DNA of 64,000 bases from Actinokineospora enzanensis DSM 44649 (GCF_000374445.1 NZ_KB894433.1:1-64000); one strand, 5' to 3'; shown: positions 45,872 to 54,734, counted from the stretch's first letter. Notes: generated by a model from the letters alone, not told the origin. Numbers and translations are program-made.

Positions 45872-47407
45872 TTACGGCAGGGTGTCCAGGTGCGGCGCCA
45901 CCGTGTTGGCGAACGCGTACCCGTTGGAGGCGTCCCAGTTGATCGACCAGGTCATCGCGCCCCGGATGGCCGGGTAGGTCGTCGAGGGCTTGAACGAACC
46001 GCAGTTGCTGCCCTTGGCCAGGCAGTCCAGCGCGGCGTTGACGTTGGCCGGGCTCTGGTAGCCGCCGCCCGCGCCGGACGGCGAGGCGGGCAGGCCGAGG
46101 CCGACCTGGTCGGCGCGCAGGCCGCCCTGCAGCTGGATGCAGGCCAGCGCGGTCATGAAGTTGACCGTGCCCTGCGAGTACACGCCCTGGTCGCAGCCCA
46201 GCATCGTGCCGGAGTTGTAGTACTGCATGTTCCAGATGGTCAGGATGTCCTTGACCGCCAGCGCCAGCTGGAAGTACGGCTGCTGGGTGGACTGGCCGTC
46301 GATGGTCTGCGGGGCCATGGTGATGACCTTGCCGCCGTTGGCGTAGATCGTCCGCAGCGCCTGCGCCATGTAGGTCGGGCTGACGCCGTTCTCCAGGTCG
46401 ATGTCGACGCCGTCGAAGCCGTAGTCGCGGATCAGCGTGGTCACGCTGTTGGCGAACGCGGACGCCGAGGCCGAGTCACCGGCCCAGATGGTGCCCTTCT
46501 CGCCGCCGACCGAGATGATGACCTTCTGGCCGCGTGCCTGCACGGTCTTGATGTCGGCCTTGAAGTCGGCCACGGTGTAGCCGCCGAGCTGGCTGGACAG
46601 GCCGGGGTCGAGGTTGAACTCCACCGCGCCGCGGGTGGCGCCCACCGCGTCGGCGAACGCGACCGCGATGATGTCGTAGGTGGCGGGCACCTGCGACAGC
46701 TTGAGGGCCTTGGCGCCGTTGTAGAAGTTCTGCCAGTAGCCGGTCAGCACGTGCTTGGGCAGCGGGCCGCCCGGGTTCTGCGGCGTGGTGGTGGTCGTCG
46801 TGGTGACCGGCGGCGTGGTCGTCGTCGTGGTGCTGTTCGGCGGCGTCGTCGTGGTCGTGGTGGTGCTGTTGGGCGGGATGGTGGTCGTGGTGGTGGTGGT
46901 CGGCGGGGTGCCGGGGCCGTCCAGGCTCACGTCGTCGGCCAGGTAGGCGGGCTGGCCGTACCAGCCGTGCGTGTAGATGGTGACCGAGCGGGTGTTCGCG
47001 CCGGTGGTGAAGCTGGTGGACAGCTGCACCCAGGAGCCGCCGCTGGGGTTCCAGGTGCTGACGTCGGTGGTGCCGGTGCCGGTCGCGCCCAGGTACACGT
47101 ACGCGCCCTTGACCCAGGCGGACAGGGTGTACTTCGAGCTGGGGTTGACGGTGACGGTCTGCGAGCAGCGCGCGTTGTCGGAGCCCGCCGGTGCGGCGGT
47201 CAGGGCGTAGGTGCCGCCGTGCTTGTCACTGTTGGTGACGCTGCCGCCGCTGGTGCAGGTCCAGCCGGACAGCGCGCCGGACTCGAAGCCGGGGTTGGTG
47301 ACCAGGTTGGCCGCCACCGCGTTGCCGGAGAACGCCAATACGAGACCGGCGGTCACGGTCAGGGCGGACAGCAGGGCGACGATCGCACGCTTCGCGTGGG
47401 ACGTCAT
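45872..47407 (-). CDS. Secreted GH18 chitinase with N-terminal carbohydrate-binding module
   Basis: 511 residues from ATG 47407 (GGAGGCAGCC upstream). Signal peptide about residues 1-33, then a CBM of the jelly-roll type (NLVTNPGFESGALSGW, WVQLSTSFTTGANTRSVTIY), a Thr/Pro linker and a GH18 catalytic barrel. The catalytic motif DGxDxDxE is FDGVDIDLENG with acid/base Glu339. Other family points: VIISVGGEKGTIW and MTWSINWDASNGYAF. It hydrolyses extracellular chitin. A DasR-type operator lies in its promoter. Confidence 0.94.
   Translation of the reverse strand: MTSHAKRAIVALLSALTVTAGLVLAFSGNAVAANLVTNPGFESGALSGWTCTSGGSVTNSDKHGGTYALTAAPAGSDNARCSQTVTVNPSSKYTLSAWVKGAYVYLGATGTGTTDVSTWNPSGGSWVQLSTSFTTGANTRSVTIYTHGWYGQPAYLADDVSLDGPGTPPTTTTTTTIPPNSTTTTTTTPPNSTTTTTTPPVTTTTTTTPQNPGGPLPKHVLTGYWQNFYNGAKALKLSQVPATYDIIAVAFADAVGATRGAVEFNLDPGLSSQLGGYTVADFKADIKTVQARGQKVIISVGGEKGTIWAGDSASASAFANSVTTLIRDYGFDGVDIDLENGVSPTYMAQALRTIYANGGKVITMAPQTIDGQSTQQPYFQLALAVKDILTIWNMQYYNSGTMLGCDQGVYSQGTVNFMTALACIQLQGGLRADQVGLGLPASPSGAGGGYQSPANVNAALDCLAKGSNCGSFKPSTTYPAIRGAMTWSINWDASNGYAFANTVAPHLDTLP
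46775..46915 (-). repeat. Thr-rich linker repeat in chitinase
   Basis: Low-complexity tract of ACC/ACG codons interrupted by PPNST units, encoding the flexible linker between the binding module and the catalytic domain. Confidence 0.8.
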
Positions 47408-47457
47408 GGCTGCCTCCAAAGGGGCATGTGCAGGTGCAGGGTGATCGAGACCACCTC

Positions 47458-47487
47458 AAAATGGACTAGACCAATAGCCCCTGTCAA
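47458..47487 (-). promoter_or_regulatory. Chitinase promoter with DasR-type operator (dre)
   Basis: On the minus strand ATTGGTCTAGTCCATT (47475-47460) closely matches the Streptomyces DasR consensus ACTGGTCTAGACCACT. It lies between TTGACA (47487-47482) and a CATTTT -10 (47463-47458) spaced 18 bp, exactly where a repressor would block polymerase. DasR responds to glucosamine-6-phosphate and related metabolites in Streptomyces. Confidence 0.72.
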
Positions 47488-47603
47488 CCCCCGCGTCGGC
47501 AAGCGGTTACCGGGTCGACGCGTGCCGTGTCCGGGTCGCGTCGCGGTGTCGTGCACAGCCCGTGTTCGTACCGCGTATGCCCGTTATCCGCCGGTGTACC
47601 GGT

Positions 47604-48224
47604 TCAGACCTTGCGCCGGTCCCGAATAGTCCACAAAGGACCTACCAGGAACCAGATGCCGACCACCCAGGCCAACCGGGGCAGCCAACCCGCCCAGAGC
47701 GCCTCGGTGCGTGCCGGTTCACCGACCACAAAGGACAATGTGAGCAGCACGACGACGGCGATCCCACATGCCACCAGGCACTTGCGCCACTCCCGCCACT
47801 CATGCCGCGCCCGCTCCGGCCCGCGCCTGGGCGGTCGCCACGGCTCCGGGCCGTCGGCGAACCGGTGCGCCACCCAGGCGTCCGCCTTCCGGATCATGCT
47901 CGGTCCGAACGCGACACTGAACCCGAGATAGGTCGCCCCCAGTCCGTGCGCGAACGCCGCCTCGGCGCCGCGGGCGATGTCCACCACCGCCGCGACCAGT
48001 AGGACCACGTCCAGCACCGGCGTCCCGGCCAGCAGCACGGTGCTGGTCCGGCGCAGTCTCAGCAGGTAGCGCGTGAGCAGGCCGCCGCCGAGCAGCACCC
48101 AGAAACCGATCTCGCAGGCGGCGATCAGCGTGACCATCGGATTGCCGAAGAATGTCCCCACGAACCCCAGCCTGACGCTCCTATCAGGCACGACGCGTCG
48201 GCGGGATGGCGCACGGCTGGTCAT
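47604..48224 (-). CDS. Polytopic membrane protein of unknown function
   Basis: 206 residues from ATG 48224. About five membrane helices (MVTLIAACEIGFWVLLGGGLL, STVLLAGTPVLDVVLLVAAVV, FAHGLGATYLGFSVAFG, CLVACGIAVVVLLTLSFVVG, LPRLAWVVGIWFLVGPLW) with a basic, Trp-rich loop between helices 3 and 4. No family is recognised. It is divergent from a histidine kinase, 46 bp apart, and could be its regulated partner. Confidence 0.68.
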   Translation of the reverse strand: MTSRAPSRRRVVPDRSVRLGFVGTFFGNPMVTLIAACEIGFWVLLGGGLLTRYLLRLRRTSTVLLAGTPVLDVVLLVAAVVDIARGAEAAFAHGLGATYLGFSVAFGPSMIRKADAWVAHRFADGPEPWRPPRRGPERARHEWREWRKCLVACGIAVVVLLTLSFVVGEPARTEALWAGWLPRLAWVVGIWFLVGPLWTIRDRRKV

Positions 48225-48270
48225 CACTTCGACGGACGCCGCGCGGCGGCGGGTGTGTTGTGATGGCCGG

Positions 48271-49428
48271 GTGGACGACCGGTGGCGGCTGTGGCGCAGG
48301 CCCGTGTGGCATACCGGGCTCAGCGTCGTTCTCGGCACCATCCTCATCCTGACCGACTTCCCGCTGGTCACCCGGGACGCCGTGCTGCCCGGCCCGGTCT
48401 GGGCGCGGCTGCCGGTGATCTACGCGCTGGCCGCGTTGCAGCTGCTGCGGGACCGCAGGCCGGTACTGGCATTGGTGCTGGGGTTGCCACTGGGCGGGCT
48501 CGACCTGGCCATGGGGCTCTCGTTGCCGGGGGCGCTGCTCCTCGGCGACCTCGTGTACTCGTCCGTGCTGCACGGCTCGCGTCGGGCCAGCCGGGTCATC
48601 CTGGGCGTCGCCCTCGGGTTCATGGCGGTCATGGCGCTGGTGTCGGTCGTCGAGGGCGACACGCTGCGCGAGTCGCTGCTGATCGTGCTGGGTCTGGTGC
48701 CGCTGCCGGTGATCCCGGTGTGGTGGGCGCTCAACGTCCGGCAGCAGCGCGAGGTCGCCGAGGCCGAGCGGGCGCGGGCCGACCAGCTCGCCCACATCGC
48801 CGAGCTGGACCGGGTCGCCGCCGTGCACGCCGAGCGCTCCAGCATGGCGCGCGACCTGCACGACGTGATCGCCGGGCATGTGTCCGCGATCGCCATCCAG
48901 ACCGAGGCGCTGTTGACCATGCACCCGGACGCCGACCCGGAACGCACGCGATTGGTCCTCCGGTCCGTCCGGGACAACAGCCTCGCCTCCCTGCACGAGA
49001 TGCGCGCGATGATCGGACTGCTTCGCTCCGACCGCCCCGACGGAATGATGGCGCCCGCCGGCCTGCGCGACCTGGACCGTCTGGTCGACTCGGCGCGCGC
49101 GGCGGGGGTGCATGTAGAGGTGAACGCGGTAGATGTCGCGGAACTACCTGCTGCGGTAGACCTGTCCGCGTATCGGATCGTGCAGGAGGCGTTGACCAAC
49201 GCGCTCAAGCACGCGCCGGGCGCCCACGTCGGTGTCGAGCTGCGTCGATCGGGGGAGGTCCTGCTCATCGAGGTGATCAGCGACGCGCCCGCGGGACCGC
49301 CGAACCCGGCAGGCATCGGCCTGATCGGCATGGTCGAGCGCGCCGAGGCCATCGACGGCAAGCTGTCCGCGGGACCGTGCCCGCGCGGTTGGTGCGTGCG
49401 CGCCGAGCTGCCCCTGGAGGAACCGTGA
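48271..49428 (+). CDS. Histidine kinase, NarL/DesK type
   Basis: 385 residues from GTG 48271. About five N-terminal membrane helices, then HisKA_3 with the phosphorylated His in SSMARDLHDVIAGHVSAI and an HATPase domain (IVQEALTNALKHAPGAHV, GIGLIGMVERAEAIDG). No large exported sensor domain, so the signal is probably sensed in or near the membrane. TGTGAT ends 6 nt before the GTG, so the message may be leaderless. Overlaps its regulator by 4 bp. Confidence 0.92.
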   Translation: MDDRWRLWRRPVWHTGLSVVLGTILILTDFPLVTRDAVLPGPVWARLPVIYALAALQLLRDRRPVLALVLGLPLGGLDLAMGLSLPGALLLGDLVYSSVLHGSRRASRVILGVALGFMAVMALVSVVEGDTLRESLLIVLGLVPLPVIPVWWALNVRQQREVAEAERARADQLAHIAELDRVAAVHAERSSMARDLHDVIAGHVSAIAIQTEALLTMHPDADPERTRLVLRSVRDNSLASLHEMRAMIGLLRSDRPDGMMAPAGLRDLDRLVDSARAAGVHVEVNAVDVAELPAAVDLSAYRIVQEALTNALKHAPGAHVGVELRRSGEVLLIEVISDAPAGPPNPAGIGLIGMVERAEAIDGKLSAGPCPRGWCVRAELPLEEP

Positions 49429-50063
49429 CGATCCGCGTGCTGCTGGCCGACGACCACGCCGCCATCCGCTCTGGCCTGGCGATGATCCTCGACGGCGCCC
49501 CGGACATCGAGGTCATCGCCGAGGCCGCCGACGGCGCGGCGGCCGTGCGCAAGGCGACCGCGCTGAAGCCGGACGTGGTGCTGATGGATGTCCGCATGCC
49601 GGAGATGGACGGGATCGCGGCCACGCGCGAGCTGGTCGGCGCCGGGGTGTGCCCGGTGCTGGTGCTCACGACCTTCGACATGGACTCCTATGTCTATGGT
49701 GCGTTGCGCGCCGGGGCGTCCGGGTTCCTGCTGAAGTCGGTGGACGCGCCGCGACTGACCGAGTCGGTGCGCGTCGTGGCGGCCGGGGACGCGGTGATCG
49801 AACCGAGCGTCACGCGCCGATTGATCCGAGCGTTCGCGGAGAACGAGCCGCGCACGCCGCCGCCCGAGCTGGAGCAATTGACCGACCGCGAGCGGGACGT
49901 ATTGGTGTGCGTGGGGGAGGGGCTGTCGAACCAGCAGATCGCGCGGCGGCTGGGGATCGGGGAGGCGACGGTGAAGACGCATGTGTCGCGGGTGTTGACC
50001 AAACTTGATCTGAGGTCACGGGTGCAAGCCGCGGTGTTGGCCCAGGAAGTCGGGCTGACCTGA
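49425..50063 (+). CDS. NarL/LuxR-type response regulator
   Basis: 212 residues, GTG start overlapping the kinase stop (GTGA). Receiver domain with acidic pocket LLADDHAAIRSG and phospho-acceptor Asp in DVVLMDVRMPEMDG; switch Thr in VLVLTTFD; Lys in FLLKSVDAP. C-terminal LuxR helix-turn-helix: LTDRERDVLVCVGEGLSNQQIARRLGIGEATVKTHVSRVLTKL. Confidence 0.94.
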   Translation: MTIRVLLADDHAAIRSGLAMILDGAPDIEVIAEAADGAAAVRKATALKPDVVLMDVRMPEMDGIAATRELVGAGVCPVLVLTTFDMDSYVYGALRAGASGFLLKSVDAPRLTESVRVVAAGDAVIEPSVTRRLIRAFAENEPRTPPPELEQLTDRERDVLVCVGEGLSNQQIARRLGIGEATVKTHVSRVLTKLDLRSRVQAAVLAQEVGLT

Positions 50064-50084
50064 TTCCCCGGACCACGGGGGCGC

Positions 50085-50615
50085 CTAGCCGCGTTCGTGA
50101 AGGAGTAGCTGGGTGTAGGCGGCGACGGACTGGGCGTCGGTGATCCGACCGTCGCGGATCATTGCCTCGAACTCGGCGCGGGTGAACCAGGCCGCGCGCA
50201 TGTCCTGCTCCTCCAGCTCGCGCTCGGCCGCGCCCTCGACCAGGTCGGTGGCGAGGAAGACGTGCCCGCGCTGGCTCGACATGCCAGGGGCGACGTCAAG
50301 GCCGCCGATGCGGACGACCGCGCCCGCCCGCAGCCCGGTCTCCTCCCGCAGCTCACGCGCGGCCAGTTCGGTGGGTTCCAGCTCGGCCCGGTCGGGCGCG
50401 GTGCCCTGCGGGAACTCCCACCGGCGCTCGCCGAGCGAGTACCGGTACTGCTCGACCAACATCATCCGATCCCCGTCGAGGGCGATGACCAGCGCGTAGT
50501 CGGGCTTGTCCACCACGCCGTAGATGCCCGGACTGCCATCGGCCCGCTTGATCCGATCCTCCCGAACGGTCATCCACGCATTCGCGTACACCTGGGTCGA
50601 GTCAATGGTCTGCAC
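50085..50615 (-). CDS. Nudix hydrolase
   Basis: 176 residues, GTG start. The Nudix box is present in a slightly extended form, FPQGTAPDRAELEPTELAARELREETGL, with the catalytic REXXEE core intact. The upstream YGVVDKPDYALVIALDGDRMMLVEQYRYSLGERRWEF segment is typical of ADP-ribose pyrophosphatase-like members. Likely hydrolyses ADP-ribose or another nucleoside diphosphate derivative. Confidence 0.88.
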   Translation of the reverse strand: MQTIDSTQVYANAWMTVREDRIKRADGSPGIYGVVDKPDYALVIALDGDRMMLVEQYRYSLGERRWEFPQGTAPDRAELEPTELAARELREETGLRAGAVVRIGGLDVAPGMSSQRGHVFLATDLVEGAAERELEEQDMRAAWFTRAEFEAMIRDGRITDAQSVAAYTQLLLHERG

Positions 50616-50718
50616 GCCCCGATCCTGCCCGCCCTCGCCACCGGCTGTCGGACCAGGGACGTCGGTGCGATGTGCCCGCTGGACGAGGGGGTGGGCGGTG
50701 GGCGGATTCGAGCACCGT

Positions 50719-50724
50719 TAGCCT
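50719..50724 (+). promoter_or_regulatory. -10 element (TAGCCT), leaderless start of nucS
   Basis: TAGCCT ends 6 nt before GTG 50731 with no ribosome-binding site in between. Confidence 0.5.
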
Positions 50725-50730
50725 GCTCGG

Positions 50731-51390
50731 GTGCGTCTAGTGATCGCTCGCTGTCAGGTCGACTACGCCGGACGGCTCACCGCCCATCTCCCGATGGCCA
50801 ACCGCCTGCTGCTCGTGAAGGCCGACGGCTCGCTCTCGGTGCACTCCGACGACCGGGCGTACAAGCCGCTCAACTGGATGACCCCGCCGTGCTGGCTCAC
50901 CGAGGAGCCGGGCGTGTGGACCGTGCAGAACAAGGCGGGCGAGAAACTGGTCATCACGCTGGCGGAGGTCATGCACGACTCCGCGCACGAGCTCGGCCTC
51001 GAACCCGGCCTGGTCAAGGACGGCGTCGAGGCCCACCTCCAGGAACTCCTCGCCGAGCACATCACCACCCTCGGCGACGGCTACACCCTCGTCCGCCGCG
51101 AGTTCCCCACCGCCATCGGCCCGGTCGACATCATGTGCCGCGACGCGGGCGGCGCCTCCGTCGCCGTGGAGATCAAACGCCGCGGCGAGATCGACGGCGT
51201 CGAACAGCTCACCCGCTATCTCGAACTCCTCAACCGCGACCCCCTCCTCGCCCCCGTCCAGGGCGTCTTCGCGGCCCAGCTGATCAAACCCCAGGCCCGC
51301 GTCCTGGCCGAGGACCGCGGCATCCGCTGCGTGACCCTCGACTACAACGCCCTCCGCGGCATCGAATCCGACGAGTTCCGCCTCTTCTAG
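50731..51390 (+). CDS. nucS: Endonuclease NucS, mismatch-specific
   Basis: 219 residues. NucS/EndoMS is the mismatch-repair nuclease of actinobacteria and archaea that lack MutS/MutL; it cuts both strands at G-T, G-G and T-T mispairs. The catalytic RecB-like motif is [38 protein letters not shown], and the N-terminal DNA-binding beta domain begins [16 protein letters not shown]. In mycobacteria nucS lies a few genes behind murA, consistent with this region. Confidence 0.95.
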   Translation: MRLVIARCQVDYAGRLTAHLPMANRLLLVKADGSLSVHSDDRAYKPLNWMTPPCWLTEEPGVWTVQNKAGEKLVITLAEVMHDSAHELGLEPGLVKDGVEAHLQELLAEHITTLGDGYTLVRREFPTAIGPVDIMCRDAGGASVAVEIKRRGEIDGVEQLTRYLELLNRDPLLAPVQGVFAAQLIKPQARVLAEDRGIRCVTLDYNALRGIESDEFRLF

Positions 51391-51536
51391 CCGTCCGATT
51401 GCACACCGGACCGCGAAAAGTCGACCGGGTTGTAGGCATGGGGCCGTGTTATTGATAAGTTGGCCTGCTACCGGACAAAAGGTGGACATCTCCGTCGATC
51501 GCTCGATCGGGTAAGAGATCGCCATCGTTCGGCGGA

Positions 51537-51566
51537 TTGAGCGGCGTTCCCGCTACGCTGTACGAT
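51537..51566 (+). promoter_or_regulatory. Predicted promoter for the DUF6879 module
   Basis: TTGAGC (51537-51542) and TACGAT (51561-51566) are 18 bp apart, with transcription expected near 51573, about 50 nt before the start at 51624. Confidence 0.55.
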
Positions 51567-51623
51567 AGTCGGGCGGCTTTATCTTCGTCGCACCTGATTT
51601 CGTGCGAAAGGTGGTGCTTTCCC

Positions 51624-51845
51624 ATGAAGCTGACAATGCTGAGCAAAGACCAGAACTCGGGCGGAAATGGTTGCCCCTCCGTGTATCTCGGTGACACCGG
51701 TGAATTGGTCGTACAGGGCGTCAGCGTGGATTCGGCGACACAGTCGGAATTGGTGAACGTGTTGCCAGGTGAAGGCGCAGTCCGGATTTCGGCAGAGGTG
51801 GTCCTGGACGCGGCCGACCGTTATCGGGAGCGTAGGGGATTCTAG
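51624..51845 (+). CDS. Small partner protein of DUF6879
   Basis: 73 residues from ATG 51624 (GAAAGGTGG upstream). Shows NGCPSVYLGDTGELVVQGVSV and a C-terminal EGAVRISAEVVLDAADRYR. Proteins of this form commonly precede DUF6879 genes in actinomycetes, often with a DUF397 or XRE gene nearby. Function unknown. Its stop abuts the next start. Confidence 0.72.
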   Translation: MKLTMLSKDQNSGGNGCPSVYLGDTGELVVQGVSVDSATQSELVNVLPGEGAVRISAEVVLDAADRYRERRGF

Positions 51846-52421
51846 GTGTCCGCCGTTTTCACTTCGTTGGATGATCCCGAGTTCAACCGGTTGTTCCGCG
51901 ACTTCCGGTACACGGTGTTCCGCCTGGAGGCGTTGCAGCACTACCAGGTGAGCTACGAGAAGGACGAGTTCACCCGGTTCCGCGCGGGCGAGGCCAGGGG
52001 CGAGTTTCCCGGGATCGAGTCGTGGATCTCCGAGACCGTGGCGCCCGCGCGGCGGGCGGGCAAGCACATGCACCGGGTACACGTGGTTCGGGAGCCGCTC
52101 TCGGACTACGTGCGCTTCGAATGCGCCTGGGCCTACGAGCACACCGTGGCCGCGGGTGAGGATGTGCGGATCATCGCCGTGGGACCGGACTCACCATGGC
52201 CGGACGACCTGCCCCGGTCCGAGTTCTGGCTGTTCGACTCGTCGCTGCTGGTGAACATGGACTACGCGGAGGACGGGACGTTCCGCGCCGCCGAGATCAT
52301 CGATGACGCGACCGCCGTGGTGCGGGCGAACCGGTGGCGCGACGCCGCGGTGCGGCTGGCCGTTCCGTACCGCCGGTTCGCCGACCGCTACGACCCGCTG
52401 TTCACCACGAAGACGAGCTGA
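51846..52421 (+). CDS. DUF6879 family protein
   Basis: 191 residues, GTG start immediately after the preceding stop. Family features: FRYTVFRLEALQHYQVSYEKDEF, HRVHVVREPLSDYVRFECAWAYEHTV, ARE-like IIAVGPDSPWPDDLPRSEFWLFDSS. DUF6879 proteins are widespread in Streptomyces and Pseudonocardiales regulatory modules but uncharacterised. It is followed 18 bp later by the NB-ARC protein, so co-transcription of the three genes is likely. Confidence 0.82.
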   Translation: MSAVFTSLDDPEFNRLFRDFRYTVFRLEALQHYQVSYEKDEFTRFRAGEARGEFPGIESWISETVAPARRAGKHMHRVHVVREPLSDYVRFECAWAYEHTVAAGEDVRIIAVGPDSPWPDDLPRSEFWLFDSSLLVNMDYAEDGTFRAAEIIDDATAVVRANRWRDAAVRLAVPYRRFADRYDPLFTTKTS

Positions 52422-52439
52422 GTCGGCGCGGAGCACGGT

Positions 52440-54584
52440 GTGCCCACCGAGGACCGAGACCAGGACGCTCACTCCGGCGAGGTGAGCAACACCAACACCG
52501 GGGACGCCGAGACCGCCATCCAGGTGGGCTCGGTGACCGGTGGGTTCCACGTGCACGGCACCGCCGCTGTCGGGTCCGTGCCGCGGCAGCTGCCGGGCCC
52601 GCCGGCGGGGTTTGTCGACCGCGAGGAAGCACTGCGGGTGCTCGACGAATGCCTTTCGCCCGCCGCGCCCATGGGCGTTGCCGCGATCATCGGGGCACCG
52701 GGAGCCGGGAAGACCGCGCTCGCACTGTTCTGGGCGCACGCGTGCCGGGCCCGGTTCCCCGGCGGGGACCTCTACATCGACATGCGCGGCTACGGTCCGA
52801 ACACCCCGTTGACCGACGAACAGGCCCTCGATGTCTTCCTGCGGGCCCTCGGTGTCGCGCCGGAGGCGCTCCCGCGCCAGGTGGACGAGAAGGCCGCGCT
52901 CTACCGCTCCGCGCTCGCCGAGCGCAGGCTCCTGGTGGTCATCGACAACGCCGTCTCGGTACGGCAGGTCCGCAGGCTGTTACCGGGGGCGAGCGGATGT
53001 CTGGCGCTGGTGACCAGCCGTACCACCATGCCCGGCCTGGTGGCGAGGGAAGGAGCGAGACGGGTGAGCGTGGACGTGCTCTCCCCCGAGGACGCGGTGC
53101 GACTGCTCGCGGAGATCGTCGGCGACGACCGGATCGAGGCGGACGAGGAATCCGCGCGGCACATCGCGCGCTCATGCGGTCACCTCCCGCTGGCGTTGCG
53201 CATCGTGGCCGAGCGGGCCGCCGATCGACCGCACCTGCGCATGGCCGATCTCGCCGCCCAGCTGGTGGGCGAGCGTGACCGGCTGGACGCGCTCGCCCTC
53301 GCCGAGGACGAGCTGACCGACGTGCGCGCGGTGTTCTCCTGGTCCTACCGCGCGCTCGGCTCGGGGCAACAGGCCACGTTCCGCGCGCTCGGACTGCATC
53401 CCGGCTCGGGGTTCTCCGCTGCCTCCGTCGCCGCCTTGGTCGGCCTTGAGCCGGAGCAGGTCGCGGAACAGCTGCACGGTCTGGTCGCCGTCCACCTGCT
53501 CCAGGAGATCGGGCCGGACCGCTACCAGTTGCACGACCTGCTCCGCGCCTACTCGCGCGAGCGCTGTGAGCGAGAGGACGCCCAGCGCGCCCGGACGGAG
53601 TCGGTGCGCCGGGTGCTCGCCTGGTACCTGTGGGCCGCCGACGCCGGGCGGGTGGTGATCTTCCCCCATTCGCACGCGGTCGCCCTGCCGCCGCGGCCTG
53701 CGACGCCCATCCCGGAGTTCGGCACGCCCGCCGCGGCGACCGGCTGGTTCGAGGCCGAGCGGTTCACCCTGCTGGCCGCCATCGAGATGGCGATGGACCT
53801 CGGTCTCTACGACCTGGCTTGGAAGCTGCCGGTCGTGCTGGACGGCATGTTCGAGATCAGTGCCTACTGGAGCGACTGGCAGGCCATCCACCAGGTGGGC
53901 CTCGCCGCCGCGCGCGCCCTGCCGGAGCCGCTCGGGATGTCGGCCAACCTGCTCGGCCTCGGGGATTTCCATTGGCGGTTCGGCGAGTTCACCGCCGCGG
54001 TGCGGGCCTATGCCGAGTGCGGGGAGCTGGCCGAGCGGATCGGCCACCTCTGGCTGATCGGGTTCGCGGCCCGCGGGCTCGGCCTTGCCCACGAGGGCCT
54101 GGGCGATCTTGACCGGGCCATGGCGGACTACCGGAAGGCGTTGGCGGTGTTCGATGCGGGTGGGCTGCGCCGCGGCTCCGGCATGTCCTTGCTCAGCATG
54201 GGAAAGGTGTTCCGCGCGCTGGGCGAGCCGACCGAGGCAGTCGAGCACTGTGAGCGGGCGGTCGCGGTGTTCACCGAGATCGGCGACCGGTGGAGCCGGG
54301 CGTGGGGAGCCGTGCCGCTCACCCAGGTCTACCGGGACCTCGGCCGGTTCGACGAGGCCGTCGCCGCGGCCGGGGCGGCGCTGGCGATCTTCGACGAGTT
54401 CGCCGACCAGCGCAGCGTGGCGACCGTGCTGATGGAGCTGGGCGAGGTCCACGCGGCCGGTGGGGACCGGTCGGCGGCGCTGACCGCGTGGCGGTCGGCT
54501 GCCGAGCTGTTCGAGTCGCTCGGTGACCCCGGGGCGGCCGCCGTGCGCGACCGGATCACTCGGCTGGAGCCTGATGGTGGCTGA
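52440..54584 (+). CDS. NLR-like NB-ARC/TPR ATPase with N-terminal RHIM-like motif
   Basis: 714 residues, GTG start. Residues 17-40 read NTNTGDAETAIQVGSVTGGF then HVHG, containing the (I/V)Q(V/I/L)G core of RHIM-like amyloid motifs (bacterial BASS3 type). An NB-ARC STAND ATPase follows: Walker A GAPGAGKT (residues 85-92), Walker B RRLLVVIDN (about 162-170), GHLPLALRI motif. A winged helix comes next and at least five TPRs fill residues 480-710. There is no AfsR-type DNA-binding domain, so it is not a SARP. Such proteins resemble NLR immune receptors and likely signal to a partner with a matching motif. Confidence 0.85.
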   Translation: MPTEDRDQDAHSGEVSNTNTGDAETAIQVGSVTGGFHVHGTAAVGSVPRQLPGPPAGFVDREEALRVLDECLSPAAPMGVAAIIGAPGAGKTALALFWAHACRARFPGGDLYIDMRGYGPNTPLTDEQALDVFLRALGVAPEALPRQVDEKAALYRSALAERRLLVVIDNAVSVRQVRRLLPGASGCLALVTSRTTMPGLVAREGARRVSVDVLSPEDAVRLLAEIVGDDRIEADEESARHIARSCGHLPLALRIVAERAADRPHLRMADLAAQLVGERDRLDALALAEDELTDVRAVFSWSYRALGSGQQATFRALGLHPGSGFSAASVAALVGLEPEQVAEQLHGLVAVHLLQEIGPDRYQLHDLLRAYSRERCEREDAQRARTESVRRVLAWYLWAADAGRVVIFPHSHAVALPPRPATPIPEFGTPAAATGWFEAERFTLLAAIEMAMDLGLYDLAWKLPVVLDGMFEISAYWSDWQAIHQVGLAAARALPEPLGMSANLLGLGDFHWRFGEFTAAVRAYAECGELAERIGHLWLIGFAARGLGLAHEGLGDLDRAMADYRKALAVFDAGGLRRGSGMSLLSMGKVFRALGEPTEAVEHCERAVAVFTEIGDRWSRAWGAVPLTQVYRDLGRFDEAVAAAGAALAIFDEFADQRSVATVLMELGEVHAAGGDRSAALTAWRSAAELFESLGDPGAAAVRDRITRLEPDGG

Positions 54585-54682
54585 GTCCGTGGTCGTCGAG
54601 CTCGGCGGCGGTGATCTCCCTGAGCCGGGATCCTGACGGTCGGCGTACCGAAAAGCGATCGTTCGTGCGGTATGGCGGCGGC

Positions 54683-54688
54683 TAGTCT
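54683..54688 (+). promoter_or_regulatory. Candidate -10 element for MFS gene
   Basis: TAGTCT about 46 nt before ATG 54735. No -35 box is clear. Confidence 0.35.
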
Positions 54689-54734
54689 GCGGGCGTACGT
54701 GCCCACCCCGGGCCACCTGCATGGAGAGGCCCGC

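Noticed and set aside
46775-46915. Dense GTC/GTG repeats
   Set aside because: They are the reverse complement of ACC/ACG threonine codons in the chitinase linker, not a separate element.
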